Shown: one piece after another, positions 49,828 to 59,126 of the stretch
Layout of the letters: every line of letters starts with the position of its first letter
Numbering within the stretch: the stretch's first letter is position 1
NCBI GenBank assembly: GCA_021603905.1
Contig: BQIU01000010.1
Coordinates: 1-64,000 of the forward strand
From: Nitrospirales bacterium
Lineage (GTDB): Bacteria; Nitrospirota; Nitrospiria; Nitrospirales; UBA8639
Length of the DNA: 64,000 nucleotides
Direction: 5' to 3'
Program-made: the position numbers and the translations under genes
Notes under the pieces: model-generated
Told to the model about the DNA's origin: nothing
Databases searched by the model: none
What the model saw: only the letters and a program-made list of their open reading frames with translations

Positions 49828-50156
49828 TCGCTGGTGACCATCGCGATTCTGACCCATCGTCGCGCAGATGGTATTTGCCGTTAGTTCCTTAAAGCGTAGG
49901 CAGCTAAACTTATCTTCATCTTGAAATTGTCATTTCAGATAAGGGATCTACCTTCCATACCGGACACATTGTTAAAAAAACCCCAGACAATCGAATCAAA
50001 TTGTTTTAGGCATCGTGCCAATATTGGAACCAGGCATAATTGAAATTTTTGCATTCAACGAGCCTGAAGATCTTATTTCATGCTGTTTCATAATGATGAC
50101 CTTAGTGATCAAGATTTTTTGGCAACCTTCATGGCCGTCGCATTTCTGACAGCCCA
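49828..50156 (+). pseudogene. Family 2 glycosyltransferase N-terminal pseudogene related to the GT2 at 52278-53279
   Basis: Spliced frames: SLVTIAILTHRRAD / YLPLVP*SVGS*TYLHLEIVISDKGSTFHTGHIVKKTPDNRIK / CFRHRANIGTRHN*NFCIQRA*RSYFMLFHNDDLSDQDFLATFMAV, collinear with PLVSIAITTHNRANSYLPHTLQSALSQTYTHLEIIVSDDCSTDNTQEFVSAFSDLRIRYFRHAENIGAKNNYNFCVNQARGSYFLLFHDDDLIDPDFVETCMTAV. Confidence 0.9.
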
Positions 50157-50350
50157 ATCCACAAGTCGTTCGTAGTAGGTGGCCGAGTTGATCCCGTGTT
50201 TCACCAAACTCTGCTTGGCCTGCCGTTACCGCATAGGCTTCCTTGATGATGACCCTGATCTGTGTTTCCGTCAAATTCGATGGTTACATGAAAACCTCCC
50301 GGATAGGATGTTTTGCCAGAAAGTTTTCTTTGCAGAATTTTTATCTTTCC

Positions 50351-50654
50351 AGAAAGCTTACGCAACGTTTTCACAATTTTAGATTAAGGAGGACGAATCT
50401 TATGAATAACTTATGTCTTGGCGCTGCAGGTTTTATCGGTGCACATCTGACGAGTCGACTGTTGTCTAAAGACCCTAGCGTCGTTGCTGGTGACTTTTAT
50501 TCAGAGAGCTTACACAAATTTTTCACAATTTTAGATTAAGGAGAACGAATCTTATGAATATCTTATGTCTTGGCGCTGCAGGTTTTATCGGTTCACATCT
50601 GACGGGTCGACTGTTGTCTGAAGGTCATAATGTTGTTGCTGTTGACTATTATGA
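50351..50654 (+). repeat. Tandem direct duplication, 152-bp period, covering leader/RBS and first codons of an epimerase gene
   Basis: Unit 1 at 50351 (AGAAAGCTTACGCAA...ATGAATAACTTATGTCTTGGCGCTGCAGG) and unit 2 at 50503 (AGAGAGCTTACACAA...ATGAATATCTTATGTCTTGGCGCTGCAGG); start codons at 50402 and 50554. Confidence 0.92.
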
Positions 50655-51672
50655 TGACAAGATTAAGGAATGGATTGGACATAAACAGTTAACGGTGATC
50701 AAACAGGATATACGGGAGGAAACCTGGGGGCTTTCGGAACTAGTTCAGGAGTCTGACCTGATCATTGACTTGATTGCTTATGCCAATCCTGGATTGTATG
50801 TCAAGATACCTCTCGAAGTGTTTCGCTTAAATTTTACCGAAAATCTCAAAATAGCACAAATTTGCCAAAAATTTAACAAACGGTTGATTCAATTTTCCAC
50901 ATGTGAGGTTTATGGGAAAACCCCGACCAGTATTCTTAATGGTCATATTCTAGATCCTGACAATCCTTCTTACGCAAAATTTGGGGAAGATACGACGAAT
51001 TTCATACTAGGCCCAGTCAATAAGCATCGGTGGATTTACGCCTGTGCCAAACAATTGCTTGAGCGGGTTCTTCACGCTTATGGCATAGAACATGAATTTA
51101 ACTACACCATCATTCGACCCTTTAATTTTATAGGTCCTCGTATTGACTACCTTCTAAATGAGACTGATGGTGTCCCTCGAGTCTTTTCTTTTTTTATGGA
51201 TGCTCTTTTAAATGGAACACAAATGAAATTAGTTGGAGGGGGGCATCATCGTCGATGTTACACCTATATCGACGATGCCATTGAGGCCATTTATCGTATT
51301 GTTATGAATCCCAATGGAGTTTGTGATAGAGAAATTTTTAATGTCGGATCGCCTGAAAATGAAATTTCTATCCGAGATTTAGCTAATACGATGAGAGATA
51401 TTTACTCCCAGGAATTTCGGCAAGATGGTATTCCTCTGCCAGAAATTGTGGATGTGTCTCCTGAAGAATTCTATGGGAAGGGATATGAAGATTCAGATAG
51501 GAGAATTCCTGACATCACGAAAGCCCAAACTCTTTTAGGTTGGGAACCTAAATGGGATACTGTCAATACGGTAAAAACCACAATGAGCTACTATGTCCAT
51601 GAATATCGGGACCTCTATGAGGATCAGTTGTGGAAGCATGACATATTTCAAAAGGCCTTAACGAGTGAATAA
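50554..51672 (+). CDS. NAD-dependent epimerase/decarboxylase, ArnA C-terminal-domain-like
   Basis: MNILCLGAAGFIGSHLTGRLL; STCEVYGK; YACAKQLLERVLHAYG (YxxxK); FNYTIIRPFNFIGPRID; GGGHHRRCYTYIDDAIEAI. Confidence 0.92.
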   Translation: MNILCLGAAGFIGSHLTGRLLSEGHNVVAVDYYDDKIKEWIGHKQLTVIKQDIREETWGLSELVQESDLIIDLIAYANPGLYVKIPLEVFRLNFTENLKIAQICQKFNKRLIQFSTCEVYGKTPTSILNGHILDPDNPSYAKFGEDTTNFILGPVNKHRWIYACAKQLLERVLHAYGIEHEFNYTIIRPFNFIGPRIDYLLNETDGVPRVFSFFMDALLNGTQMKLVGGGHHRRCYTYIDDAIEAIYRIVMNPNGVCDREIFNVGSPENEISIRDLANTMRDIYSQEFRQDGIPLPEIVDVSPEEFYGKGYEDSDRRIPDITKAQTLLGWEPKWDTVNTVKTTMSYYVHEYRDLYEDQLWKHDIFQKALTSE

Positions 51673-52277
51673 GGAGAATCAGCGATCTTTAACTTTCTGA
51701 GGTGATCCGTAGTGCCATTTGAGCCATGCCACTAACTCTTTTCTGCTCATCTTACGTTGGTTTGTCGACTCAACGAGCAAAAGTGTCTAGTCGCTGGAGT
51801 TACAAGAAATGGGTGTTATGGAATACATATAGATTACAAAGTTCCGTTCGACTTGAGCATGAAGAGCATGACGAAATATATACTGTTTACTTGCTTTTAC
51901 TGGAGCTTATTGAATTCCGCTTGTGATTGGGTGTGAATGACCTTGCGAATAATGGACTAATATGGTTTCCAGTAGTTCCTCATCACGTCCTAAAGGGCGT
52001 CATGCTTCACTCCTGACACAATTATTCGCCGATTTCAGTGTCCCGAATCCCCATTAGGCAGCGGAGAAATTGCTTCTCATCTCAATGGACAGCGATCCAT
52101 AGCCAGTAAGAGTTTTTTAACCCACGATAAGTGTGCTGGTATCCTTTTCTATGGCTTCGACGATGGATGTTGAGCGAATAGTTTCCATGGATTCGCCGTG
52201 GGCTTCAATCCTGTAGCATACCGCCATGCAACTGTATTCCAATAGCGGCCGCAAGATTTTGCAGTCTAAATTCCAAA

Positions 52278-53279
52278 ATGATTGAACCTTACTCTCCGTT
52301 AGTATCTATCGCCATTACGACACATAACCGGGCGAATTCGTACTTGCCGCACACCCTGCAGAGTGCGCTGAGCCAAACTTATACTCATTTAGAGATTATT
52401 GTGTCCGATGACTGCTCCACTGACAACACTCAAGAATTCGTAAGTGCCTTTTCTGATCTTCGTATCAGATACTTTCGTCATGCTGAAAATATTGGGGCAA
52501 AGAACAACTACAATTTTTGTGTGAACCAAGCACGGGGTTCATATTTTCTGCTGTTTCATGATGATGACCTTATTGATCCTGACTTTGTCGAAACTTGCAT
52601 GACCGCCGTTAATCACGATACCAATGTCGGCATTATTCGGACGGGGGTTCGTCATATCGACTCCCAGGGGAATATTGTTGCTAGGAAGGCCAACATGGTT
52701 GGAGGTCTTTCCATGGAGGACTTTATTCTTGGATGGTTTGCAGGCAAGACGTGGCCTTACCTTTCCAGTACGCTGTTTAATACTAAAAGACTGAAGGAAA
52801 TAGGGGGGTTCAAGTCGAAACATTCTCTATTCGACGATGTTACAGCAGAAATGGTGTTAGCGGCACGATTTGGGAGAGTCGATGTTAAAGCTATAAAGGC
52901 AAGTACGCGTGTCCATTCTGAAACGAGGACCGTCTCGGCGAAGGTTAATGATTGGTGTGAGGATTCCCTCGAATTGCTCGATCTCCTGTGCGAGCTCACG
53001 CATGACAAACAACCACAGATAAGGCGAAAAGGACTAAAGTTCTTCGCCTGGGTCAATTATCACAGAGCTCATGACATTCGATCACCGTTTGAAAGGATGG
53101 TTCTCTACTACATGATTTTTAAGAGATTTAATTATCAATATTCCCCAATCAGGTTTTTTATTTGCAGAAATCCGTATTTTCGCAAAATCCGTCGGCTGCG
53201 GAGCAAGGTCAAGTTGTGGGGTGATACCCTTTCAACAATTTCTCTTTTGACCATGGGAAGACAAAAAAGGAAATCGTGA
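52278..53279 (+). CDS. Glycosyltransferase family 2
   Basis: PLVSIAITTHNRANSYLPHTLQSALSQTYTHLEIIVSDDCSTDNT; GSYFLLFHDDDLIDPDFVE. Confidence 0.93.
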   Translation: MIEPYSPLVSIAITTHNRANSYLPHTLQSALSQTYTHLEIIVSDDCSTDNTQEFVSAFSDLRIRYFRHAENIGAKNNYNFCVNQARGSYFLLFHDDDLIDPDFVETCMTAVNHDTNVGIIRTGVRHIDSQGNIVARKANMVGGLSMEDFILGWFAGKTWPYLSSTLFNTKRLKEIGGFKSKHSLFDDVTAEMVLAARFGRVDVKAIKASTRVHSETRTVSAKVNDWCEDSLELLDLLCELTHDKQPQIRRKGLKFFAWVNYHRAHDIRSPFERMVLYYMIFKRFNYQYSPIRFFICRNPYFRKIRRLRSKVKLWGDTLSTISLLTMGRQKRKS

Positions 53280-54514
53280 AAATTGCATTTTTTGTCGACA
53301 AGTTTCCGTCCTCATCTGAAACATTTGTGTTGAATCAGATTACTGGTCTATTGGACCGGGGTCATGAAATCGATGTGTATGCAAATAGCAAGGGAGATTT
53401 TCCTTGGGCTCATTCTGACTTGATTGGATACGCTCTTGAACAGCGAACATATTATCTGAATCATGGGCTACAAAAAATGCCGCCCCATAAACTGATTCGT
53501 CTGATTAAAGCAATTCGAGTCATTTACGAATGTTGGAAAACTGGGGAAAAGAAATGGAGCAAGTCCTTAAATGTCGTCAAATATGGGAAAAGGGCGGCTT
53601 CATTGGAATTGCTTTACCGGAGCGTCCTTCTTATGGGGAAGGGTTTCTACGACATTGTTCACTGCCATTTCGGACTGAATGGGGAAATAGCGGCTGCCCT
53701 GAAAGAAATAGGTGTCCTTCAAGGAAAGGTCATTACGACTTTCCATGGGTATGATATTACTAGTTATATAAAAGAAAACGGACATGATGTCTACAATTTC
53801 TTATTTGTGCATGGAGATCTGTTTCTCACGATTAGTGAACGATGGAAGCACGAACTCATTCGATTAGGGTGTAGGACGGAAAAAATCATCGTTCACAAAA
53901 TGGGGGTAAATCTTAAACAACTGATCGCATACACGCGTAGAGCGGAGAGTCGAGAACAAGTGCGTGTGTTGTCTGTTGGACGTTTTATAGAAAAAAAAGG
54001 ATTCGAGTATGCGATTCGAGCTGTTGCGAAGGTTGTCAAGAAGTACCCGAATGTTGAGTATCAGATCGTCGGTGATGGGAAATTAAGAGGCGAGCTTACG
54101 GAATTGATAGAACAATTAGAAGTCTATAGCCACATTCAGCTTGTTGGGTGGAAGTCACAGGAAGATGTCGCTAGGTTGTTAAAGAGTGTAGATATATTTT
54201 TAGCGCCAAGCGTAACCGGAGCAGATGGAGATCAGGAAGGAATTCCGGTCGTACTTATGGAAGCGTTAGCCTGTGGGTTGCCAGTCATCAGCACATTCCA
54301 CAGTGGTATTCCCGAACTCATTCAAGACAGACAATCTGGTTTTCTCGTCCAGGAAAGAGATGCGGTTGCTTTGGCGGAAAAACTCGAATACTTAGCTGGC
54401 CATCCAGAGGTGCGGGACAACATGGGAAAAACAGGGCGTGCATGGGTTGAAAAACATCATAACATTAATCAATTAAATGAGCAGTTGGTTAAAATTTTTG
54501 AAAGAGTGTTGTGA
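53276..54514 (+). CDS. Glycosyltransferase family 4
   Basis: MKIAFFVDKFPSSSETFVLNQITGLLDRGHEIDVYA; RVLSVGRFIEKKGFEYAIRAVA; IPVVLMEALACGLPVISTFHSGIPELI. ATGA-type overlap with previous gene. Confidence 0.94.
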   Translation: MKIAFFVDKFPSSSETFVLNQITGLLDRGHEIDVYANSKGDFPWAHSDLIGYALEQRTYYLNHGLQKMPPHKLIRLIKAIRVIYECWKTGEKKWSKSLNVVKYGKRAASLELLYRSVLLMGKGFYDIVHCHFGLNGEIAAALKEIGVLQGKVITTFHGYDITSYIKENGHDVYNFLFVHGDLFLTISERWKHELIRLGCRTEKIIVHKMGVNLKQLIAYTRRAESREQVRVLSVGRFIEKKGFEYAIRAVAKVVKKYPNVEYQIVGDGKLRGELTELIEQLEVYSHIQLVGWKSQEDVARLLKSVDIFLAPSVTGADGDQEGIPVVLMEALACGLPVISTFHSGIPELIQDRQSGFLVQERDAVALAEKLEYLAGHPEVRDNMGKTGRAWVEKHHNINQLNEQLVKIFERVL

Positions 54515-54647
54515 GGAGAAGTGACGGGCAAAGAAACGCGTCATCGGCAAAGGCATGATTCGGCACGTGTGCCCGTCATCACAAGATTGACCTAATGGCA
54601 TGCTCTCAAGTGGGCATTCACTATTCTTTTCTGAGGATGTGACGTCT

Positions 54648-55565
54648 ATGTCGATTCAAGTAAGCGTTATTATTCCAACTTATCGGCGTCCGATTTTTTT
54701 ACGCACAGCACTTGAAAGTGTGTTGGCCCAAACCTTTCCTGACTTTGAAGTGATGGTTGTTGATGACGCATCCCAAGATAATACTCTGGACGTTGTTAAG
54801 GAATTTGATGATAACCGAATTCAGTATATTGCTCATGAATTTAATAAAGGAGGAAGTGCGGCGAGAAATACGGGTATAAGGCATGCCCGTGGTGAGTACA
54901 TTGCTTTTTTGGATGATGACGATGAATGGTTGCCAGAAAAGCTCGAGTTGCAAGTTGAGGTTTTGAACCAGAGCCGTCAAGAGGTGGGAGGTGTCTATAC
55001 CGGGTGCACAAAAATAGAGCGCGAGAGTGGAATAGTAGTTTGTTGTAAAACACCAACGCAACGAGGCAATCTGTTTCAAAAACTATTAAGAAAAAATTGC
55101 ATTACCTCAACATCTTCAATTCTCCTCAGAAAAGAATGTTTTGAGCGGGTGGGTTTATTCGATGAACGTTTGCCGAGTTCTCAGGACTATGACTTATGGC
55201 TTCGCATTTCTAAGGTCTTTAAGTTTGAGTCTATCTCTAAATCTTTGTTTATCTATCATATCCATGAAAAAAAGATAGGAACGAATCTTGAAGCATTAAG
55301 TGAAGGGTTATGCTTGATGCTGCAAAAATATGAAACAAATCTTTCTATCTTCAAAAAGAATTTTGGCTATTATGGTTGTCTTGAGCTAGGCGCATTTTAT
55401 TGTCTACACGGCAATGTGAAAAAAGGACAAGAATCGTATTTGAAGGCGATTGTGCTGTTTCCCTTCGGGTTAAAAGCGTATTGCATGGTTGGGCTGTGTT
55501 TCTTGGGTGAAAGGGTGGTGAAGAAGGCGTTTGATCTAAAAAGAGGCTTTCCCCTGGTGGCTTGA
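54648..55565 (+). CDS. Glycosyltransferase family 2
   Basis: MSIQVSVIIPTYRRPIFLRTALESVLAQTFPDFEVMVVDDASQDNT; GEYIAFLDDDDEWLPEKLE. ATG 54648 after GAGGA. Confidence 0.93.
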   Translation: MSIQVSVIIPTYRRPIFLRTALESVLAQTFPDFEVMVVDDASQDNTLDVVKEFDDNRIQYIAHEFNKGGSAARNTGIRHARGEYIAFLDDDDEWLPEKLELQVEVLNQSRQEVGGVYTGCTKIERESGIVVCCKTPTQRGNLFQKLLRKNCITSTSSILLRKECFERVGLFDERLPSSQDYDLWLRISKVFKFESISKSLFIYHIHEKKIGTNLEALSEGLCLMLQKYETNLSIFKKNFGYYGCLELGAFYCLHGNVKKGQESYLKAIVLFPFGLKAYCMVGLCFLGERVVKKAFDLKRGFPLVA

Positions 55566-55621
55566 ATGCCAATCTTCTGACTTCGAAGATTGTTTTCAGT
55601 TCCTATTATGAGGAAATCGTG

Positions 55622-56593
55622 ATGAAGTCTGATCTTTGGGTGGCGCTGTTGCGACATTGGTATAACATGATATGCGGGCAAAGTTATTGGCATGCCTCAC
55701 AAGGATTAGGTCCCTGCTTTCAACCTGGCCAATTACAAGATTACTATCGAGATTATTCTACGAAAGTCGTGTGGCATGGTGATGTGGATCAATCACAATT
55801 TCCACTCGTCCGAGAGCCAAGCGGAAAACCCTTTCACGATCCACTCGTGTTTGCACAAAAAGCGTTGGGACATTGGAGTTGTTGGTTAACCAGCTTTCGA
55901 CAAGAGGAAGCCCATCGACAAGCGTTTCTTGCACTTGCGGATTGGCTGGTCACCGCTCAAGAGGTTTCGGGGGCATGGTTTATGCCAACAATGAATAAGT
56001 CAATCTATACCGTGCCTTATAACGCCTTGACTCAAGGACAAGCGATTTCGGTTCTCGCTCGTGCCTTCTCCAGCACTTCTGAACAACGATATCTCGACGC
56101 GGCTTGGCGGGGGTTACGATTTATGCTTAAGCCTATGGAAGAAGGAGGAACCAGTCGTTCCACGGTTACAGGGCTTGTTTTAGAGGAATATCCGCGTTAT
56201 CAGACGAATACGGTACTCAATGGTTGGATTAGTGCCTTATTTGGTGTCTATGATGTGTTGCTGTTGATAGATCACGTGGAGATACGTGACGCTCTCGAAG
56301 CGAGTTTACAAGCCTTGATTATCGCGCTTCCCACGTACGACGCGAAATACTGGTCGTTCTATGACAGTTCAAGGTCACTCGCAAGCCCTTACTATCACAG
56401 GGTTCATATTACTCAGCTTAGAGCATTGGAGCTTACATTTCCTTCTCACTCAGCGGTCATTCGATCAACACGTCTTCACTTTGAAGAACAGCTGTCCTCA
56501 TCGATTTGCCGCACTAAAGCCTTCATTTTGAAAGCGGCTCAGACATTGAGACAGCCACCCGTGACCGTACGTATCCAATCGCAAGCCTGCTAG
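55622..56593 (+). CDS. D-glucuronyl C5-epimerase-like protein
   Basis: KPFHDPLVFAQKALGHW...WLVTAQEVSGAWFMPTM...YNALTQGQAISVLARAF...LVLEEYPRYQTNTVLNGWISALFGVYD...WSFYDSSRSLASPYYHRVHITQLRALE matches the glucuronyl C5-epimerase C-terminal pattern. Confidence 0.82.
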   Translation: MKSDLWVALLRHWYNMICGQSYWHASQGLGPCFQPGQLQDYYRDYSTKVVWHGDVDQSQFPLVREPSGKPFHDPLVFAQKALGHWSCWLTSFRQEEAHRQAFLALADWLVTAQEVSGAWFMPTMNKSIYTVPYNALTQGQAISVLARAFSSTSEQRYLDAAWRGLRFMLKPMEEGGTSRSTVTGLVLEEYPRYQTNTVLNGWISALFGVYDVLLLIDHVEIRDALEASLQALIIALPTYDAKYWSFYDSSRSLASPYYHRVHITQLRALELTFPSHSAVIRSTRLHFEEQLSSSICRTKAFILKAAQTLRQPPVTVRIQSQAC

Positions 56594-56673
56594 AACTCAC
56601 AAGAGATAGGGGTTGTGCACGTGAAGGGAATTTCCCAGACTCACGTCGTATGCTTCAAGGCCTTTGAAAAAAA

Positions 56674-57969
56674 GTGGTTCGCAAGTCAAGCAATATTTTA
56701 GAACGGTTTCTACTTTTTGCCACGATCGGTGTTCTACCGTTGCAATGGTATTATCCGACCTTTTTAGGCATGAGCATCGGGTTTATCGTTTTTTCGTGTT
56801 CGGCGGGCTACATTCTCATCTTTCGGTTGGGGATGTTGCAAAAGATTTTGCTTCATCCCGTGTTTTTATCTGGATATGCCTTAGTGGCCATTGGAATTTT
56901 TATGGAGCTTGCTCATCATAGTGCTGGCTTTACAGAAATTTTACGCATATTTTTTATGCTGTTGGGAGCGATCGTCATTGCAACCTTGTGCAGAGATCGA
57001 AAAGCCTTACGCTGGGCAATCTATGGATACCTCTTTGCTGGAGTCTGGTTATCATTCATTCTCATCCAAACAACCTACGGGACATTGAATACCGCCAAAG
57101 CAGACGATTTCAGAAGTGCGTCTCATCTCCGTGAAAGTGTCTATGATGAGAATCCTTTGGATGCTGATCCCAATACCATGGCCTTCTTTGCGGGACAAGG
57201 AGCTGTTGTGGCGCTCGGGTTAGGTCTGATGGCTAAATCGCTTTGGTTGCGAGGATTATTCTTAGGGCTAGGAGTTTTCTGTTTGATTGCTACCTTCTTA
57301 CCGATGTCCAGAGGCGGAGTCCTTGTTCTGGGACTGTCGTGTGCCCTGATCATGTATGCGCATGGGATCATGAAACCAAGGATTTTTATTGCCGTTGGAA
57401 TTCTTGCTCTCGGAATGACAATTTGGGTGCCAGATGTTGTGTTTCAACGATTCACATTATCAGGTGACACGCGGATAGGTGCCAGAGAGGAAGGACGAAC
57501 TCGGGTCTATTCAGCCGTGGTGAAGCATTTTCCTGACTATGCCTTGACGGGTGTGGGAATCACTCACTTTTATGGACAGTGGGGCCGACAAACGAAACTC
57601 TGGAAAGACTATGAAGTGACAGGTACTCATAATTGTTTTGCTCAAATAACTGTCTATTGGGGAGTCATGGGATTGTTTGCTCTTGTTATCTTAGTCTGGC
57701 AAGTGTATCTCTGCATTCCTTCGTTCTATAAGAACCACGCCTTTACTCTTTGTCTGGTTGGCGTTGCGGTGTCGGTTCTGGGGCAGGTGATGCTTGTCCA
57801 TACACTGTATGCCAAGGAGTTTTCACTCCTTTTAGGACTTATGGTTGGAGGTTCCTACTGGATTTGGCCAAAGGGAAGAATGCCAGCCAGGTCCCTCACG
57901 CGAACTCTTTCTTGTCAAGACGCTTCGATAATATCATCGCAGAGGTCGGTCCCCGCACTTCCCTCGTGA
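56674..57969 (+). CDS. O-antigen ligase/polymerase-like (Wzy_C) membrane protein
   Basis: Roughly a dozen hydrophobic segments; SRGGVLVLGLSCAL and VGITHFYGQWG...GTHNCFAQITVYWGVMGLFALVILVWQ typical of O-antigen ligase-like proteins. Confidence 0.88.
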   Translation: MVRKSSNILERFLLFATIGVLPLQWYYPTFLGMSIGFIVFSCSAGYILIFRLGMLQKILLHPVFLSGYALVAIGIFMELAHHSAGFTEILRIFFMLLGAIVIATLCRDRKALRWAIYGYLFAGVWLSFILIQTTYGTLNTAKADDFRSASHLRESVYDENPLDADPNTMAFFAGQGAVVALGLGLMAKSLWLRGLFLGLGVFCLIATFLPMSRGGVLVLGLSCALIMYAHGIMKPRIFIAVGILALGMTIWVPDVVFQRFTLSGDTRIGAREEGRTRVYSAVVKHFPDYALTGVGITHFYGQWGRQTKLWKDYEVTGTHNCFAQITVYWGVMGLFALVILVWQVYLCIPSFYKNHAFTLCLVGVAVSVLGQVMLVHTLYAKEFSLLLGLMVGGSYWIWPKGRMPARSLTRTLSCQDASIISSQRSVPALPS

Positions 57970-59111
57970 AAGCGGAACAAGCCGTGCCGTACTCTCCTAC
58001 AGCCCATCTCCGGGTGATGCAAATCACCGATTCTCTGCATGCCGCGGGGAGGCAGCGCGTTGCCGTAAATTTAGCTAATCTCCTTAAGAATCACGGCTAT
58101 CGAAGTTACTTATGTACAACTCGGTCAGACGGACCTCTGGAAAGTCAGGTTGAGGAAAACGTTGGAAGGCTCCGACTTACTCGAACGAGGCAATTTGATG
58201 TCACGGCACTGAGTCGTATAGTGGCCTTCATTCGAGAACAACAGATTCAAATACTTCATGCACATGGAGCTTCACTATTTATCGCTGGAGTCGCTTCACT
58301 TTTTCCGCCTTATCCCTTGGTTGTTTGGCATGACCATTATGGACGGTATGGGCAAGAAGAACGTCCCACATGGCTATATCGATTGGGGGCGACGAGAGTC
58401 AGAGCGGTGATCACTGTGAGTGAGGCATTGGCCGAATGGGCTCGAAGTTGTCTGCATGTGCCAGCGCAACGGGTTTGGTATCTGCCGAATTGTATTCGCG
58501 ATCATGGAGAAGATACAAAAGAGGTTTCTGGATTGCCCGGTGTTTCGGGATTCCGAATTATTTGTGTGGCAAATTTTCGTCCTCAGAAAGACCACTTGAC
58601 ACTTCTTCGGGCCATGGCCCTCCTAGTGAGGCGGACACCAAAAGCCCATCTGTTACTCGTAGGAGATTCGAGAGATCGGTCTCAATTCGTGCGAATTCAA
58701 AAAGAGATTGTTCAACAGAAGTTGCACCCACATGTCTCACTTTTGGGAGTACGACGAGATGTGCCTGCAATTCTGAATGCATGTGATGTCGGAGTTTTGA
58801 GTTCGATCTCAGAGGGATTTCCGCTCACGTTGTTGGAATATGGAAGGGCTGGTTTGCCGGTGGTTGCGACATCGGTCGGGCAGTGCGCGGAAATTTTAGA
58901 CAATGGGAAAGCTGGTTTATTGGTCCCGCCTCGTTCACCGGTTCGACTTGCGGATGCACTTACCCGACTTCTTCAGGGATCGACGCGAGGTGCAGTATTT
59001 GGAGAACAATTACAGCGTCGAGCGAAATGCCTCTATGCGTCTGCTCAGGTGATCGAGCAAGTGTGTCATATCTATGGGGTGTTACTAAAGAGGTCATATG
59101 GTCAGGGTTAA
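57966..59111 (+). CDS. Glycosyltransferase family 4
   Basis: LRVMQITDSLHAAGRQRVAVNLANLL; IICVANFRPQKDHLTLLRAMALL; VGVLSSISEGFPLTLLEYGRAGLPVVATSVGQCAEIL. GTGA overlap with preceding stop favours GTG 57966. Confidence 0.92.
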   Translation: MKAEQAVPYSPTAHLRVMQITDSLHAAGRQRVAVNLANLLKNHGYRSYLCTTRSDGPLESQVEENVGRLRLTRTRQFDVTALSRIVAFIREQQIQILHAHGASLFIAGVASLFPPYPLVVWHDHYGRYGQEERPTWLYRLGATRVRAVITVSEALAEWARSCLHVPAQRVWYLPNCIRDHGEDTKEVSGLPGVSGFRIICVANFRPQKDHLTLLRAMALLVRRTPKAHLLLVGDSRDRSQFVRIQKEIVQQKLHPHVSLLGVRRDVPAILNACDVGVLSSISEGFPLTLLEYGRAGLPVVATSVGQCAEILDNGKAGLLVPPRSPVRLADALTRLLQGSTRGAVFGEQLQRRAKCLYASAQVIEQVCHIYGVLLKRSYGQG

Positions 59112-59126
59112 TACCATACCAATTGG

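Noticed and set aside
49996-50274. Minus-strand 92-aa ORF
   Set aside because: Antisense to the GT2 pseudogene, which explains the sequence better.
50179-50382. Plus-strand 67-aa ORF in frame with the last GT2 pseudogene segment
   Set aside because: Could be further decayed GT sequence but I could not align it to the intact GT2; not called.
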